Source of the DNA: an uncultured Verrucomicrobiota bacterium
GTDB taxonomy: Bacteria; Verrucomicrobiota; Verrucomicrobiia; Opitutales; Opitutaceae
DNA length: 64,000 nt
Reading direction: 5' to 3'
Assembly (NCBI GenBank): GCA_903869675.1
Contig: CAIQAB010000017.1
Coordinates: 304,357 to 368,356, forward strand
Both the position numbers and the translations under genes were made by a program. Numbering within the stretch: position 1 is the first letter of the stretch; each line of letters starts with the position of its first letter. Below are positions 10,039 to 18,557 of the stretch, piece by piece. The notes under the pieces are model-generated. The model worked only from the letters and a program-made list of their open reading frames with translations, was not told the DNA's origin and made no database searches.

Positions 10039-11727
10039 TCACGGCGTCGCTTTTTCCGGCAAACCCAAAGGCACGCCAAGCCTTGCCAGCCTGGTCAAAG
10101 TATCCGCCACCAGGGCCTCCCCCGCGATCTCGGACCACTCCCGGTTGCTCGAAAGCCGGGCAAAAACCTGCGGCTCGTCCCGCCGCACTCCCCGCTCGAA
10201 AAACAAACGCAGTTGCTGCCGCCACGACTTGGGCTCGAAGGGCCCCAGCGGCTCCCCGTTAACCAAATGCCAGAACCATACATGCTGCGGGTAACCATTG
10301 CCAACAAAGGCCCGCTGCTCGACCTCGCCCGCCACTCGGCCGTCCGCCAGAGCTAGCGCGCGCCGCGCCGTGCCCTCGGGCAATAGCGTCCAACCCGCAC
10401 CGGGCCAGCAGGCCTCGGGGGTGTGAGTAGCCACTTCGCTGACCGAAGACGCCCCGGCTGGCCACCAGGCAATGTAGACGGTCAATTGCACACGCCCGCC
10501 GTCGGTGCCGGGCTTGACGTAGGAACGTTCCAGCAGGTGCTCAGTGCGCAGAGCGCCGGCAAAACGCCCCAAGTCCGTGCGCGTGGTCACGGCCCAGCCC
10601 TCGGCCGTCGCCGGCACCACCCGCGCCAGCTCCGGCGGTGTCGAGACCCCCAGCGCGCCGAACCGGGTGCGCGCCAGCAGTTGTCCACTCCAGACAAAGG
10701 CCAGCGCCAGCGCCGCCAAGGCGAAAACACTAGCAGGTTTCCAACCGCCGCCCGCCGGCTCGACTACCCGCATCACTGGCCGAAAGGGCGGCTCCTCCAG
10801 CAAAAAGGCCAATGCAGCCAGCAACCCGACCGTCATCACCAATACCGCATAACCAAGTGCGTCGTGCCAGAAACCTCCGAGGTCCACCCCGCCGCGCGCC
10901 AGCAGGGTGAGGACAAGGGAACGGGCGAAATTCGCGGCCAACGCCAAGGGCGCGGCAAGGCCGACCAGCAAGGCGCGGCGCCAAGGCGAACGCAGCAGCA
11001 ACGCGGACAAAACCAATCCGGCCAGCAGGCACGAGACGAGGCTGCGCACCCCGCTGCACGCCTCCTCCACGCCCACCGAGGTCATGCCAAGGTTGATCAC
11101 ATTGCCCGAACGCATGGCGGCGACGCCGAAAAGGCGCAGCGTCTCCACCACCCCGATAGTAATCCCCGTTTGCAGGCCCGAGGTGAGTCGCGCATAGGTG
11201 CCGGGCGGCAGAGGCGCGCTGAGCATCACCACCGCCGGCAGCACGAGGGCCGGCCAGCCCGGCGCGATCCACCGCACCGCCCGTCCGGCCGCCAGAACGG
11301 TGGCCAAGGTCAATGCAGCCGCCACCGCCGTGCTGGTAAGAAAAAGCGTCGGGGCCGCGGTCCAGCCAAAGGCCGTCGAATAAATCGCGACAAACAACGC
11401 GGCTCCGACAAGGGCGAGCGCCGCGACCAGCGTCAGCGCGATCTGGGCCGCCGCCCCGAGCCCGCGGGCCGCCGGCGCGTCCTCCCTGGCCCGGAGCCAG
11501 AGCAGCACCACCGCCGGGACGGCGAGGAACCCGTGGGAGAGGTCGGGATTTTGAATCCATTCCGGCAAAAGGCGCGCCGCCCAAGCGAGCAGGGCCAGTG
11601 CCGCCGCCAGGGCAGTCCCACCCGCCGCCCGTTCCGCCTCAGACCAGGCCCGCATCTTACCCCACATGCCCCCGAGGCCGCCGGCCGCCGCCGGCCGCCG
11701 CGCGTGAAGCTCGGGCGCGGCGTTCAC
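10039..11727 (-). CDS. Exosortase fused to EpsI-type domain
   Basis: A 562-residue polytopic membrane protein. Residues to about 320 are an exosortase, the membrane transpeptidase thought to process PEP-CTERM proteins. The catalytic triad is present: Cys224 in EEACSGVRS, Arg269 in NFARS and His288 in FWHDALGYA. From about 345 to the end is an EpsI/DUF3485-type extracytoplasmic domain (RSYVKPGTDG, then VYIAWWPAG, then HTPEACWPGAGW), which is a separate gene in some bacteria. The GTG start at 11727 overlaps the recR stop by four bases. An internal ATG (MWGKMRAWSE) is possible. It is third in a ybaB-recR-exosortase operon, an unexpected place. No PEP-CTERM substrate was recognised in the window. 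Confidence 0.92.
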   Translation of the reverse strand: MNAAPELHARRPAAAGGLGGMWGKMRAWSEAERAAGGTALAAALALLAWAARLLPEWIQNPDLSHGFLAVPAVVLLWLRAREDAPAARGLGAAAQIALTLVAALALVGAALFVAIYSTAFGWTAAPTLFLTSTAVAAALTLATVLAAGRAVRWIAPGWPALVLPAVVMLSAPLPPGTYARLTSGLQTGITIGVVETLRLFGVAAMRSGNVINLGMTSVGVEEACSGVRSLVSCLLAGLVLSALLLRSPWRRALLVGLAAPLALAANFARSLVLTLLARGGVDLGGFWHDALGYAVLVMTVGLLAALAFLLEEPPFRPVMRVVEPAGGGWKPASVFALAALALAFVWSGQLLARTRFGALGVSTPPELARVVPATAEGWAVTTRTDLGRFAGALRTEHLLERSYVKPGTDGGRVQLTVYIAWWPAGASSVSEVATHTPEACWPGAGWTLLPEGTARRALALADGRVAGEVEQRAFVGNGYPQHVWFWHLVNGEPLGPFEPKSWRQQLRLFFERGVRRDEPQVFARLSSNREWSEIAGEALVADTLTRLARLGVPLGLPEKATP

Positions 11728-12320
11728 GCGTAGTCCCGCCGCCCCTCCAAGGCGCTGCGCAGCGTCACCGCATCCGCATAGAGCACCCCGCCCCCACTGG
11801 GCAGACCGAAGCCGATGCGCGAGACTTTCACCGCGCCGGCCGGCGGGAGGTGTTGTTGGATAAAATGACAGGTCGCCTCCCCCTCAACGTCATTGCCCAG
11901 GGCAAGGATGAGTTCGCGAATCTCGCCGGACTCAAGACGGCCCAGCAACGCGGCCCAGTTTAATTCGCCGGGACCGATGGAATTAATCGGGGAAAGCCGG
12001 CCGTGGAGGACGTGATAACTTCCCCGATAGGCGCCGGAACGCTCGATCGCGACGAGATCGGGGACGTGCTCGACCACGCACACCACCGCGCCATCACGGC
12101 GGGGATCAGCGCAGACCGCGCAGGCCTCGCCCTCGGCGAGGTTGCCGCAGCGCGCGCAACGCCGCACCGCCCGAGACGCCGCCTCCAGCGCCCCGACGAG
12201 CTCGCGTAGACGCTCGGGTTTTTCCACCAAAAGATGAAGGGCCATGCGCTCCGCCGAGCGATAGCCGACGCCAGGCAGACGCTTGAGGGCCTGCTGGAGC
12301 TGCTCGAAGGCGGGCGTCAC
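11724..12320 (-). CDS. recR: Recombination mediator RecR
   Basis: A 198-residue RecR, which with RecO or RecF loads RecA at gaps. Landmarks are the helix-hairpin-helix LKRLPGVGYRSAERMALHLL (residues 13-32), the zinc finger CARCGNL-CAVCADPRRD (about 55-72) and the Toprim domain with VVEHVPDLVAIE and the ALGNDVEGEAT acidic motif. Length is standard. It is 37 bases downstream of ybaB, the classic pairing, and overlaps the exosortase gene by four bases, which suggests translational coupling. Confidence 0.97.
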   Translation of the reverse strand: MTPAFEQLQQALKRLPGVGYRSAERMALHLLVEKPERLRELVGALEAASRAVRRCARCGNLAEGEACAVCADPRRDGAVVCVVEHVPDLVAIERSGAYRGSYHVLHGRLSPINSIGPGELNWAALLGRLESGEIRELILALGNDVEGEATCHFIQQHLPPAGAVKVSRIGFGLPSGGGVLYADAVTLRSALEGRRDYA

Positions 12321-12357
12321 GGGACGGACGAGAGGGGCGCGGCGCGCGCGGCCGGCC

Positions 12358-12666
12358 TCAGAACATACCGGGCATCTGGAAGGCCGAGGTAACCTTCTGC
12401 ATCTCCTCCTCGTTGAATTTCTTCGAGGCGACGGCGGCCTCCTGGACCAGCGCGAGGATCTCGGAAGACACCGTCGCGGCGTCCTCCTTCAGGAACTCGG
12501 CGTCGATCTTCAGGGCGACGAACTGGCCGGCGCCGTTGACCTTCACCTGAACCGCGCCGCCGCCGCGCGAGAAATCAAATTCGCGGGCCGCCAGCTGGGC
12601 TTGGAGCGTCTCGATCGAGCGCTGCATTTTCTGGGCTTGTTTGAGCAGTTTTCCGACGCCGGCCAT
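12358..12666 (-). CDS. YbaB/EbfC family nucleoid-associated protein
   Basis: A 102-residue YbaB/EbfC protein, a small dimeric DNA-binding protein linked to nucleoid organisation. It begins MAGVGKLLKQAQKMQRSIET, the usual amphipathic helix, and continues with the conserved GGGAVQVKVNGAGQF segment. It lies directly upstream of recR, as in most bacteria. dnaX, often the third member, is not next to it here. Confidence 0.93.
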   Translation of the reverse strand: MAGVGKLLKQAQKMQRSIETLQAQLAAREFDFSRGGGAVQVKVNGAGQFVALKIDAEFLKEDAATVSSEILALVQEAAVASKKFNEEEMQKVTSAFQMPGMF

Positions 12667-12814
12667 GGTGGGGATGGGTTAAAGTGGTTTGTTTCCTGAA
12701 CCGAGAAGAGGGGAGTGCCGCGCAAGCTGGGCGCGCTTTCAACCCGAAACCGCGCCCGCCTTCCGCGTTTCCGCTCTTGCCGCCGCCCGTCCGGCCCGCC
12801 GGCATGGCCTCTGC

Positions 12815-13324
12815 ATGTCGACTTCCGCCCCCGTAACCGAAACCTGCCCCTGCGGCTCCGGCCTCGCCCACACCGCTTGCTGCGGCCCCATCCTAGCCGG
12901 TGCCCCCGCGCCCACCGCCGCCGCGCTCATGCGCTCGCGCTACACCGCATACGCGAAACGCGACTACCGCCACCTGGAAAACTCGCTATCCGCAGAGCAG
13001 CGCGCGGATTTCAGCCTGAAGGATGCCCGCGACTGGGCCGAGTCCGCGCAATGGCTCGGCCTGGATATCACCGCGACCGAGGCCGGCGGCCCGGAAGATC
13101 AGGAGGGCACGGTGGATTTCGTAGCCCGCTTCAGCGTGAACGGCGAGCAACGCAAACACGTCGAGAAGGCCCGCTTCATCCGGGAGGAGGGCCGCTGGGT
13201 CTACGGCGGGGTGGTCGTGCCGGTCGCCCAGCCCATCCGCCGCGAGACGCCGAAAGTCGGCCGCAACGACCCCTGCCCCTGCGGTTCGGGCAAAAAATTC
13301 AAAAAGTGCCACGGCGCCGGCTGA
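12815..13324 (+). CDS. YchJ-like SEC-C motif protein (UPF0225)
   Basis: A 169-residue YchJ-family protein. Zinc-binding SEC-C-like motifs stand at both ends: [14 protein letters not shown] (residues 10-23) and [17 protein letters not shown] at the C-terminus. The central NTF2-like YchJ domain holds [18 protein letters not shown]. The ATG at 12815 is chosen because the N-terminal Cys motif starts nine residues later; the open frame upstream has no homology that I recognise. The function is not established. It is 38 bases upstream of the ROK gene and may be co-transcribed. Confidence 0.9.
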   Translation: MSTSAPVTETCPCGSGLAHTACCGPILAGAPAPTAAALMRSRYTAYAKRDYRHLENSLSAEQRADFSLKDARDWAESAQWLGLDITATEAGGPEDQEGTVDFVARFSVNGEQRKHVEKARFIREEGRWVYGGVVVPVAQPIRRETPKVGRNDPCPCGSGKKFKKCHGAG

Positions 13325-13362
13325 GCCTGCTAGACCGCACCTCGTTTTCCACCCTCATACCC

Positions 13363-14421
13363 ATGTCCACCGCCCCGATCCGCGACGTTTACCTCGGCAC
13401 CGACTCCGGCGCCACCACCTCGAAGACCGGAGGCGTCTTCGCCAACGGCGAGCCGATTTCGCGTCAACTCCGCCAGAGTTCGACCAATTCCCAGCTCGGC
13501 ACCGCCGCCGTGGTCGCGGGCTGGATCGAGGGCGCAGAGGGTTTTCTCAAGGACAACGGTCTGACGTGGGATCGCGTCGCCGCCGCCGGCCTCGCGTTGC
13601 CCGGCCCTTATCAGCGCTACGGCGTGCTGGCCAAGTCAGCCAACCTGCCGGAGAGTTTCGTCGGCTGGGATTTTCAGGCCGACTACGCCGCCGCCCTGGC
13701 CAGGGCGGCCGGGCGGCCCATCCCGCTCCACTCGGGCAACGACGGCGACTTCGGCGGCGTGGGTGAAGCCTCGCGGGTGCGCGGCGACACCAAGGCCACC
13801 GTGCTGCTACTGGCCCCCGGTTCCGGTCTGGGAGCGGCCTACATCGACGCACGCGGCCTGCCCCTGACCGGCGATCAGTTTGCCGGCATGGAGGCCGGAC
13901 ACATGCCGGTGCCTTTGCACTTGCTCGGCAGCGGTCTAGAAAAAGCGCCTGCCTTTCGCTGCGGTTGCGGCCGCGACTGGGGCTGTATCGAGGCCTACTC
14001 AACCATCTCCGGCCTGCCCCAATACCTCGATTTTTTTCTGCCCCGTCATCCCGGCCATGAACTCGGCGCCTCGGCGGATACCCCCAAACACAAGGCCCTC
14101 TCCCTGCGTGGGCGGGCGCAGAAGGGAGACCCGCTGGCGCTGGAGATTTTCGACACCCAGGCGCGCGCCCTCGGGCTCCATGTGGCCAACCTCGCCATGG
14201 CGCTCGACCCGGGCATCGTGGTCATCGGCGGCGGCCTGATCGACCCCGAGAGCACCACGCCGGAGTTCCGCCAGCGCTACCTCGATGGCATCCGCCGGGC
14301 GGCCGAACCCTACCTCTTCCCCGCCCAGCGCGAGCGGTTGCGCATCGTGCCCGCCACCCTCGGCGAGCTGTCGCAGTCCATCGGCGCCGCGCTGGTCGCC
14401 CTCTATTCGACGCGGGCCTGA
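13363..14421 (+). CDS. ROK-family sugar kinase
   Basis: A 352-residue ROK protein without a helix-turn-helix domain, so more likely an enzyme such as glucokinase than a repressor. Features are the ATP-binding GTDSGATTSKTGG (residues 10-22), GLALPGPYQRYG, the SGNDGDFGGVGEA segment in the sugar site, the second phosphate-binding APGSGLGAAYID, the ExGH-like MEAGHMP and the zinc motif CGCGRDWGCIEAY (canonical CxCGxxGCxE). The C-terminal VVIGGGLIDPE is typical. It follows the YchJ-like gene. The substrate is inferred to be a hexose but is not readable. Confidence 0.88.
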   Translation: MSTAPIRDVYLGTDSGATTSKTGGVFANGEPISRQLRQSSTNSQLGTAAVVAGWIEGAEGFLKDNGLTWDRVAAAGLALPGPYQRYGVLAKSANLPESFVGWDFQADYAAALARAAGRPIPLHSGNDGDFGGVGEASRVRGDTKATVLLLAPGSGLGAAYIDARGLPLTGDQFAGMEAGHMPVPLHLLGSGLEKAPAFRCGCGRDWGCIEAYSTISGLPQYLDFFLPRHPGHELGASADTPKHKALSLRGRAQKGDPLALEIFDTQARALGLHVANLAMALDPGIVVIGGGLIDPESTTPEFRQRYLDGIRRAAEPYLFPAQRERLRIVPATLGELSQSIGAALVALYSTRA

Positions 14422-14431
14422 AGACGCAGCA

Positions 14432-16711
14432 TCACTTCTCGCGCATCACGTAGGCGCCATTCCAGCCCGGCCCGGGCGGAGCGGCGCGGAGTTCCGCGAC
14501 GATGCGCTGGTAAACGCGCGAGGGATTACTCTCCACACCAGCGGCCGGGTCGGGCTGGCGGAGCTCCAGTGCCGCGCTGGCCTCGAACTTCGCCAAGGCC
14601 CCATCCCAGTCCTGCTGATAGTAGCGCTCCAAACCGGCTTCGAAGGTCGCTATCGCCTCCAAGGTCCGGTCAGTGACGTCGGCCTTGAGACAGACGAGTT
14701 CATGGATGGGCACGGCGGACTTGCGGCCTTTGACCACGATGCGACCGAGCGAACGGAAAACCACTTCGCCGCCATCCACCGCCTGGCAGGCGACGCGGGT
14801 GGGGTCGGCGCACATGGTGTAGACACCCCAGCTCTTCGCGCCGGACTCCATGCGCGCGGCAAGGTTCACCGTATCGCCCATCATGGTGTAGCTGAACCGC
14901 GAGACGCTGCCCATATTACCCACCACCGCGCGGCCGGAGTTCAAACCGACGCGGGTGCGCATGCGGGTGACGAGATCGGGCCAGTTTTTCTGCGGGATCT
15001 CGGAGCGCCACTTATCCCTTAATTCGCCGCAACGTTTATCCACGCGCAAGGCCGCCACGCAGGCGCGATGGGCATGGCCCGGCAGGGCAAGCGGAGCACC
15101 ATACATCGCCACCACGGCGTCTCCGATGTATTTATCCAAGGTGCCGCCCTCCGCCTGCACGATATCGGTGCAAGCGGTGAGGTATTCATTCATCAACTCA
15201 ACCAACTGGTTCGGCGAGAGCACCTCGGAGAAGGTGGAGAACGACTGGATGTCGCTGAAATAGGCGGTGATCTCCTCCTCTACCCCGCCGAGTTTCGGCT
15301 CCTGGCCAGAGTCCACCATCTGGCTGACCAAGGAAGGCGCGAGGTAGGCGCCGAAAAGCCCTTTGATGCGGCTCTTTTGCTTCTGCGCCAGCACCAGCTG
15401 GGCTGCACCGACGACAAATACGGTGGATAAGGCCGCACCCAGCGGAGCGACCATCGGCAGCACCCAGTCAAACCAACTGAAAACAGCGAAGGAACTCGCG
15501 ATGTAGCCCGCAAACAACCCGCCTGCCAGCAACCGGAGCAGGGCTCCGCGCCGCCCTTCGGCAGACAAGGCCAGCCCGACCACCAATCCGTTGAGTCCTA
15601 GGATTATCAAGGGCAGGACCCAAGGCGGAGGACTCTTCAGGAAACGACCGGAGACGATCGTTTTCACCAGATTGCCGTGCACCCCGACTTTGGGCACGGG
15701 TATGCGCTCGAACGGCGTGGGCGCCAGATCCTGCATCAGCGGATCCACCGGGCCGATCAGCACGATCGCATCCCGAAAGTCCTCTGCGATCTCGGCAAAG
15801 GCCTCTGCCCCCAGCTTTCGCTCCTCGGGATTCTGCGACTTCAGCGCCTGGGCCACACCGTAGATTCCGACGATGGGAAAGCGGGGATTGCCCGGGTTGA
15901 TCCAGGGCGAGAACCAGTTGATATCGAGCATCTGGCCGTTGATCAGCGGGATGGTCTGGGCGAGAGTGCCATCCGGCCGCACCAACTCGATTTTATCCGA
16001 AGCCACCCGGATACCATCCGGCTTCACCCCGAAGTAGAGCCGGGCCAGCTCCAGCGAGATATGATAGTATGACCGCTCCTCGGCCGCCGCGTATAGGGGC
16101 ACCCGGCGGGTGTCACCATCAAGCGTGTCGATCAATCCGACCAGCGGCGGGGTAAATACCATCTGGCCCAGGGGCCACTCAGGCACTTCCGGTCGATTGC
16201 GCAGGCTGGCGGGATCATTCACCAGCGGGAGGCTGCGCGACTCGATACTGCCGTCCGGCGCCACTTGGGATCCGCTGGCGTAACTGGCGGCCAGCACGAC
16301 TGGCGGCTGGTCAAAAAGATATGTGCCAAAGGCGGTCTGCCCGGCCTCGAAGCGACTCATATCAGTAAGGTTGGGCACGCCGGCGGAAGAAAACACCACG
16401 TCGATCCCGACGGCCTTCACCTTGCCGTGCTCCACCAGCATTTCGCAGACCTCCTTAAAAATCGCGCGGTCCCAGGGGAAGTTGCCAAGGTCGTTGAGCG
16501 ACGAGGTGTCGATATCCACGTAGACCAGCTTCAACGGCGTGGGCAACGAACCACGGACCTTAAAGCGGGCGTTGACGGAAAGGTTCTCCAGCGGACGGAG
16601 CACCCCGATATGGTCGAACAGAAACCAAACGAGGGAAAAGGCGATCAGGCTGATATAGAGCCAGAGGCTGAAGCGAGAATGCCGGCGCGTTTGGGATTTA
16701 CTCATGAGCAA
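14432..16711 (-). CDS. CHASE2-domain class III adenylate/guanylate cyclase
   Basis: A 759-residue membrane sensor cyclase. Order: one N-terminal helix (FSLWLYISLIAFSLVWFLF), a periplasmic CHASE2 domain to about 335, three closely spaced helices at about 358-440, then a cytoplasmic class III cyclase domain. Metal-binding aspartates are Asp487 (YFSDIQSFS) and Asp531 (DKYIGDAVVAMYGAP), with Lys527 as base-recognition residue. VGLNSGRAVVGNMGS and GDTVNLAARME follow. A tail of about 60 residues resembles a TPR. It would make cyclic AMP (or GMP) in response to an extracellular signal. The start at 16711 could shift to the Met two codons later. It is divergent from the hydrolase gene. Confidence 0.92.
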   Translation of the reverse strand: MLMSKSQTRRHSRFSLWLYISLIAFSLVWFLFDHIGVLRPLENLSVNARFKVRGSLPTPLKLVYVDIDTSSLNDLGNFPWDRAIFKEVCEMLVEHGKVKAVGIDVVFSSAGVPNLTDMSRFEAGQTAFGTYLFDQPPVVLAASYASGSQVAPDGSIESRSLPLVNDPASLRNRPEVPEWPLGQMVFTPPLVGLIDTLDGDTRRVPLYAAAEERSYYHISLELARLYFGVKPDGIRVASDKIELVRPDGTLAQTIPLINGQMLDINWFSPWINPGNPRFPIVGIYGVAQALKSQNPEERKLGAEAFAEIAEDFRDAIVLIGPVDPLMQDLAPTPFERIPVPKVGVHGNLVKTIVSGRFLKSPPPWVLPLIILGLNGLVVGLALSAEGRRGALLRLLAGGLFAGYIASSFAVFSWFDWVLPMVAPLGAALSTVFVVGAAQLVLAQKQKSRIKGLFGAYLAPSLVSQMVDSGQEPKLGGVEEEITAYFSDIQSFSTFSEVLSPNQLVELMNEYLTACTDIVQAEGGTLDKYIGDAVVAMYGAPLALPGHAHRACVAALRVDKRCGELRDKWRSEIPQKNWPDLVTRMRTRVGLNSGRAVVGNMGSVSRFSYTMMGDTVNLAARMESGAKSWGVYTMCADPTRVACQAVDGGEVVFRSLGRIVVKGRKSAVPIHELVCLKADVTDRTLEAIATFEAGLERYYQQDWDGALAKFEASAALELRQPDPAAGVESNPSRVYQRIVAELRAAPPGPGWNGAYVMREK

Positions 16712-16799
16712 CGCTTGCCCGCCCGCCCCGCGCTAGGCAACCGCCGAGGAGCCGGGATTGCCACTTCGCTCCAATCCCGAACACTCGGGATCCATCCCC

Positions 16800-17540
16800 A
16801 TGACCCTCCGCGAACCCGAAAGCATCAATCTTGATACCCCCTCCGGCCCCATGCGCACCCTGGTGCTGAGGCCAGATGGAGACGGGTGCTACCCGGGCCT
16901 TATTTTCCATTCGGAAATTTTCCAGCTGACCGGGCCGATCCGCCGGACCGCCGCTTTTCTCGCCGGCCACGGCTTCATCGTCGCCTTGCCGGAAATCTAC
17001 CACGAGCACCTGCCCGCCGGCACTGTGCTCGGCTATGACGCCGCCGGTTCGGAAACCGGCAACCGGCTAAAAACCACCAAGGTGCTCCAAGGCTATGACG
17101 ACGACAACCGCGCCGTGCTCGCCTACCTCCGAGACCACCCCGCCGGCAATGGCCGGGTCGGCGCCTTTGGACCGTGCATCGGTGGGCACCTCGCTTTCCG
17201 CGCCGCGCTGCTGGAAGGCGTGAGCGCGACCGCCTGCTTCTACCCGACCGACCTGCACAAACGGGGGCTCGGAGCCGGCCAGAACGACGACTCCCTCGCT
17301 CGAGCAGCCGAGATCCGGGGCGAATTGATGATGATCCTCGGCCGCCAAGACCCCCACGTGCCCGCCGAGGGGCGCGACCTGATCCGCCATACCCTCGCCG
17401 CCGCCGGGGTGAATTTCACTTGGCACGAGGTCAACGCCGCCCACGCCTTCCTGCGCGACGAAGGCCTGCGCTACGACGCGGAGCTGTCGCGCCAGTTACT
17501 CGGCCAGACCATTGATCTTTTCCGCCGCCGCCTGGGCTGA
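16800..17540 (+). CDS. Dienelactone hydrolase family protein
   Basis: A 246-residue alpha/beta hydrolase of the dienelactone hydrolase family. The catalytic triad is readable: Cys126 in FGPCIGGH, Asp184 in GRQDPHV and His215 in NAAHAFLRDEG. Use of Cys instead of Ser is the mark of this family. The family is broad, so the substrate here is unknown; no aromatic degradation genes are nearby. There is no signal peptide. The ATG at 16800 gives a normal length. Confidence 0.88.
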   Translation: MTLREPESINLDTPSGPMRTLVLRPDGDGCYPGLIFHSEIFQLTGPIRRTAAFLAGHGFIVALPEIYHEHLPAGTVLGYDAAGSETGNRLKTTKVLQGYDDDNRAVLAYLRDHPAGNGRVGAFGPCIGGHLAFRAALLEGVSATACFYPTDLHKRGLGAGQNDDSLARAAEIRGELMMILGRQDPHVPAEGRDLIRHTLAAAGVNFTWHEVNAAHAFLRDEGLRYDAELSRQLLGQTIDLFRRRLG

Positions 17541-17559
17541 GCAGGCAAATAAGGATGGG

Positions 17560-17781
17560 CTACTCCGGTTTCTTTTCCGGTAACTTCACCGGAAACAGGC
17601 AACCGCAGCCTTTGCCGCAGCAGTTGGGACGGCGGATGGCGATATGCCTCCGGCCAAACCAGAACACGGCGACAACCAGCAAGACTGGGGTGAGAAGAAA
17701 CCAGATCACACCAGCTACGAAGACTGCCCCGGGGCGTTTGGCAAATCCCCGTTCAACAATTTCCCTGCCCGTAATACGCAC
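17560..17781 (-). CDS. Small Cys-rich membrane protein downstream of araD
   Basis: An unrecognised 73-residue protein. Residues 19-42 form one hydrophobic helix (VFVAGVIWFLLTPVLLVVAVF), followed by an FGRRH basic stop-transfer and a cysteine cluster NCCGKGCGC, then a PEKKPE tail. Its ATG at 17781 lies inside the last 29 bases of araD in another frame, so it is probably translated from the araBAD transcript. The four clustered Cys suggest a metal or disulfide site. Codon use is coding-like, but the start is unproven. Confidence 0.5.
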   Translation of the reverse strand: MRITGREIVERGFAKRPGAVFVAGVIWFLLTPVLLVVAVFWFGRRHIAIRRPNCCGKGCGCLFPVKLPEKKPE

Positions 17782-18457
17782 CCGGGCCGTGCTTGCGTTT
17801 GAAGTGCTTGTTCAGGAGCTCCGGCTCAATGGTCGGCAACGCAGGTTCAAGGGCGAGCGACATCAAAGCCAGATGCGCGATGCACTCGGTGGCGACGGCC
17901 ACCTCGACCGCCTTGGCGACGGACTTGCCCCAGGTGAAGGGAGCATGGCGGTTGACCAGCACGGCCGGATAATCGGCAGGATCGAGGGCGCGCCCGGTGA
18001 ACAGCTCCACGATGACGTTGCCCGTTTCCCACTCATAGGCTCCGCCGCCGATCTCAGCCGGGGTCATTTTGCGCGTCACCGGCACGTTGCCGAAAAAGTA
18101 ATCGGCGTGGGTGGTTCCGAAAATCGGTATCTCCCGCCCGGCCTGGGCGAAGGCGGTGGCGTGCGACGAATGGGTGTGGACCACGCCGCCAATCTCAGGG
18201 AAGGCCAGAAACAGGCGCCGGTGCGTGGGAGTGTCGGAGGAGGGACGCAGCGAGCCCTCGACCTGCTTGCCGTCCAGATCGATGAGGACCATGTCGGCGG
18301 GCTTCAGGTCGGCGTAGGCGACGCCGGAAGGCTTGATCGCGAAAACCCCGGCCGCGCGGTCAATGGCGGAGGCATTGCCGAAGGTGAGGTTTATCAAGCC
18401 ATGCTTGGGCAGGGCGACGTTGGCCTCGTAGGCCTCGCATTTCAGATCGTCGAGCAT
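17753..18457 (-). CDS. araD: L-ribulose-5-phosphate 4-epimerase
   Basis: A 234-residue class II aldolase-fold epimerase that converts L-ribulose 5-phosphate to D-xylulose 5-phosphate by zinc-dependent retro-aldol chemistry, the last step of arabinose use. Visible are GNASAID and KPSGVAY phosphate-binding segments, the zinc histidines in VVHTHSSHATAFAQ, THADYFFG, and the C-terminal KHGPGAYYGQ. The ATG at 18457 (MLDDLKCEAYEANVAL) fits the family. It is the third gene of araB-araA-araD, 100 bases after araA, with a dispersed inverted repeat in the gap. Confidence 0.96.
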   Translation of the reverse strand: MLDDLKCEAYEANVALPKHGLINLTFGNASAIDRAAGVFAIKPSGVAYADLKPADMVLIDLDGKQVEGSLRPSSDTPTHRRLFLAFPEIGGVVHTHSSHATAFAQAGREIPIFGTTHADYFFGNVPVTRKMTPAEIGGGAYEWETGNVIVELFTGRALDPADYPAVLVNRHAPFTWGKSVAKAVEVAVATECIAHLALMSLALEPALPTIEPELLNKHFKRKHGPGAYYGQGNC

Positions 18458-18470
18458 AGAAAATAGTAAC

Positions 18471-18534
18471 AACGAAAAACACAAACTACACGGAAGACAG
18501 AACTCCAACTTTCGTGCGTTTAGTGTATTTCGTG
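18471..18534. repeat. Degenerate inverted repeat, CACGAAA family, between araA and araD
   Basis: Arms 18471-18496 and 18509-18534 are inverted copies with about 19 of 26 positions complementary. The right arm resembles the arms of the leuC-leuD element at 6578-6648 (TTTCGTG units), so the two belong to one dispersed family. Confidence 0.6.
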
Positions 18535-18557
18535 GTAAATCGGTTTGGCAGTTTGGC

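Noticed and set aside
10423..11733. 436-codon open frame antisense to the exosortase gene
   Set aside because: The exosortase triad and membrane helices prove the minus strand; the plus-strand product is Arg/Gln-rich and motif-free.
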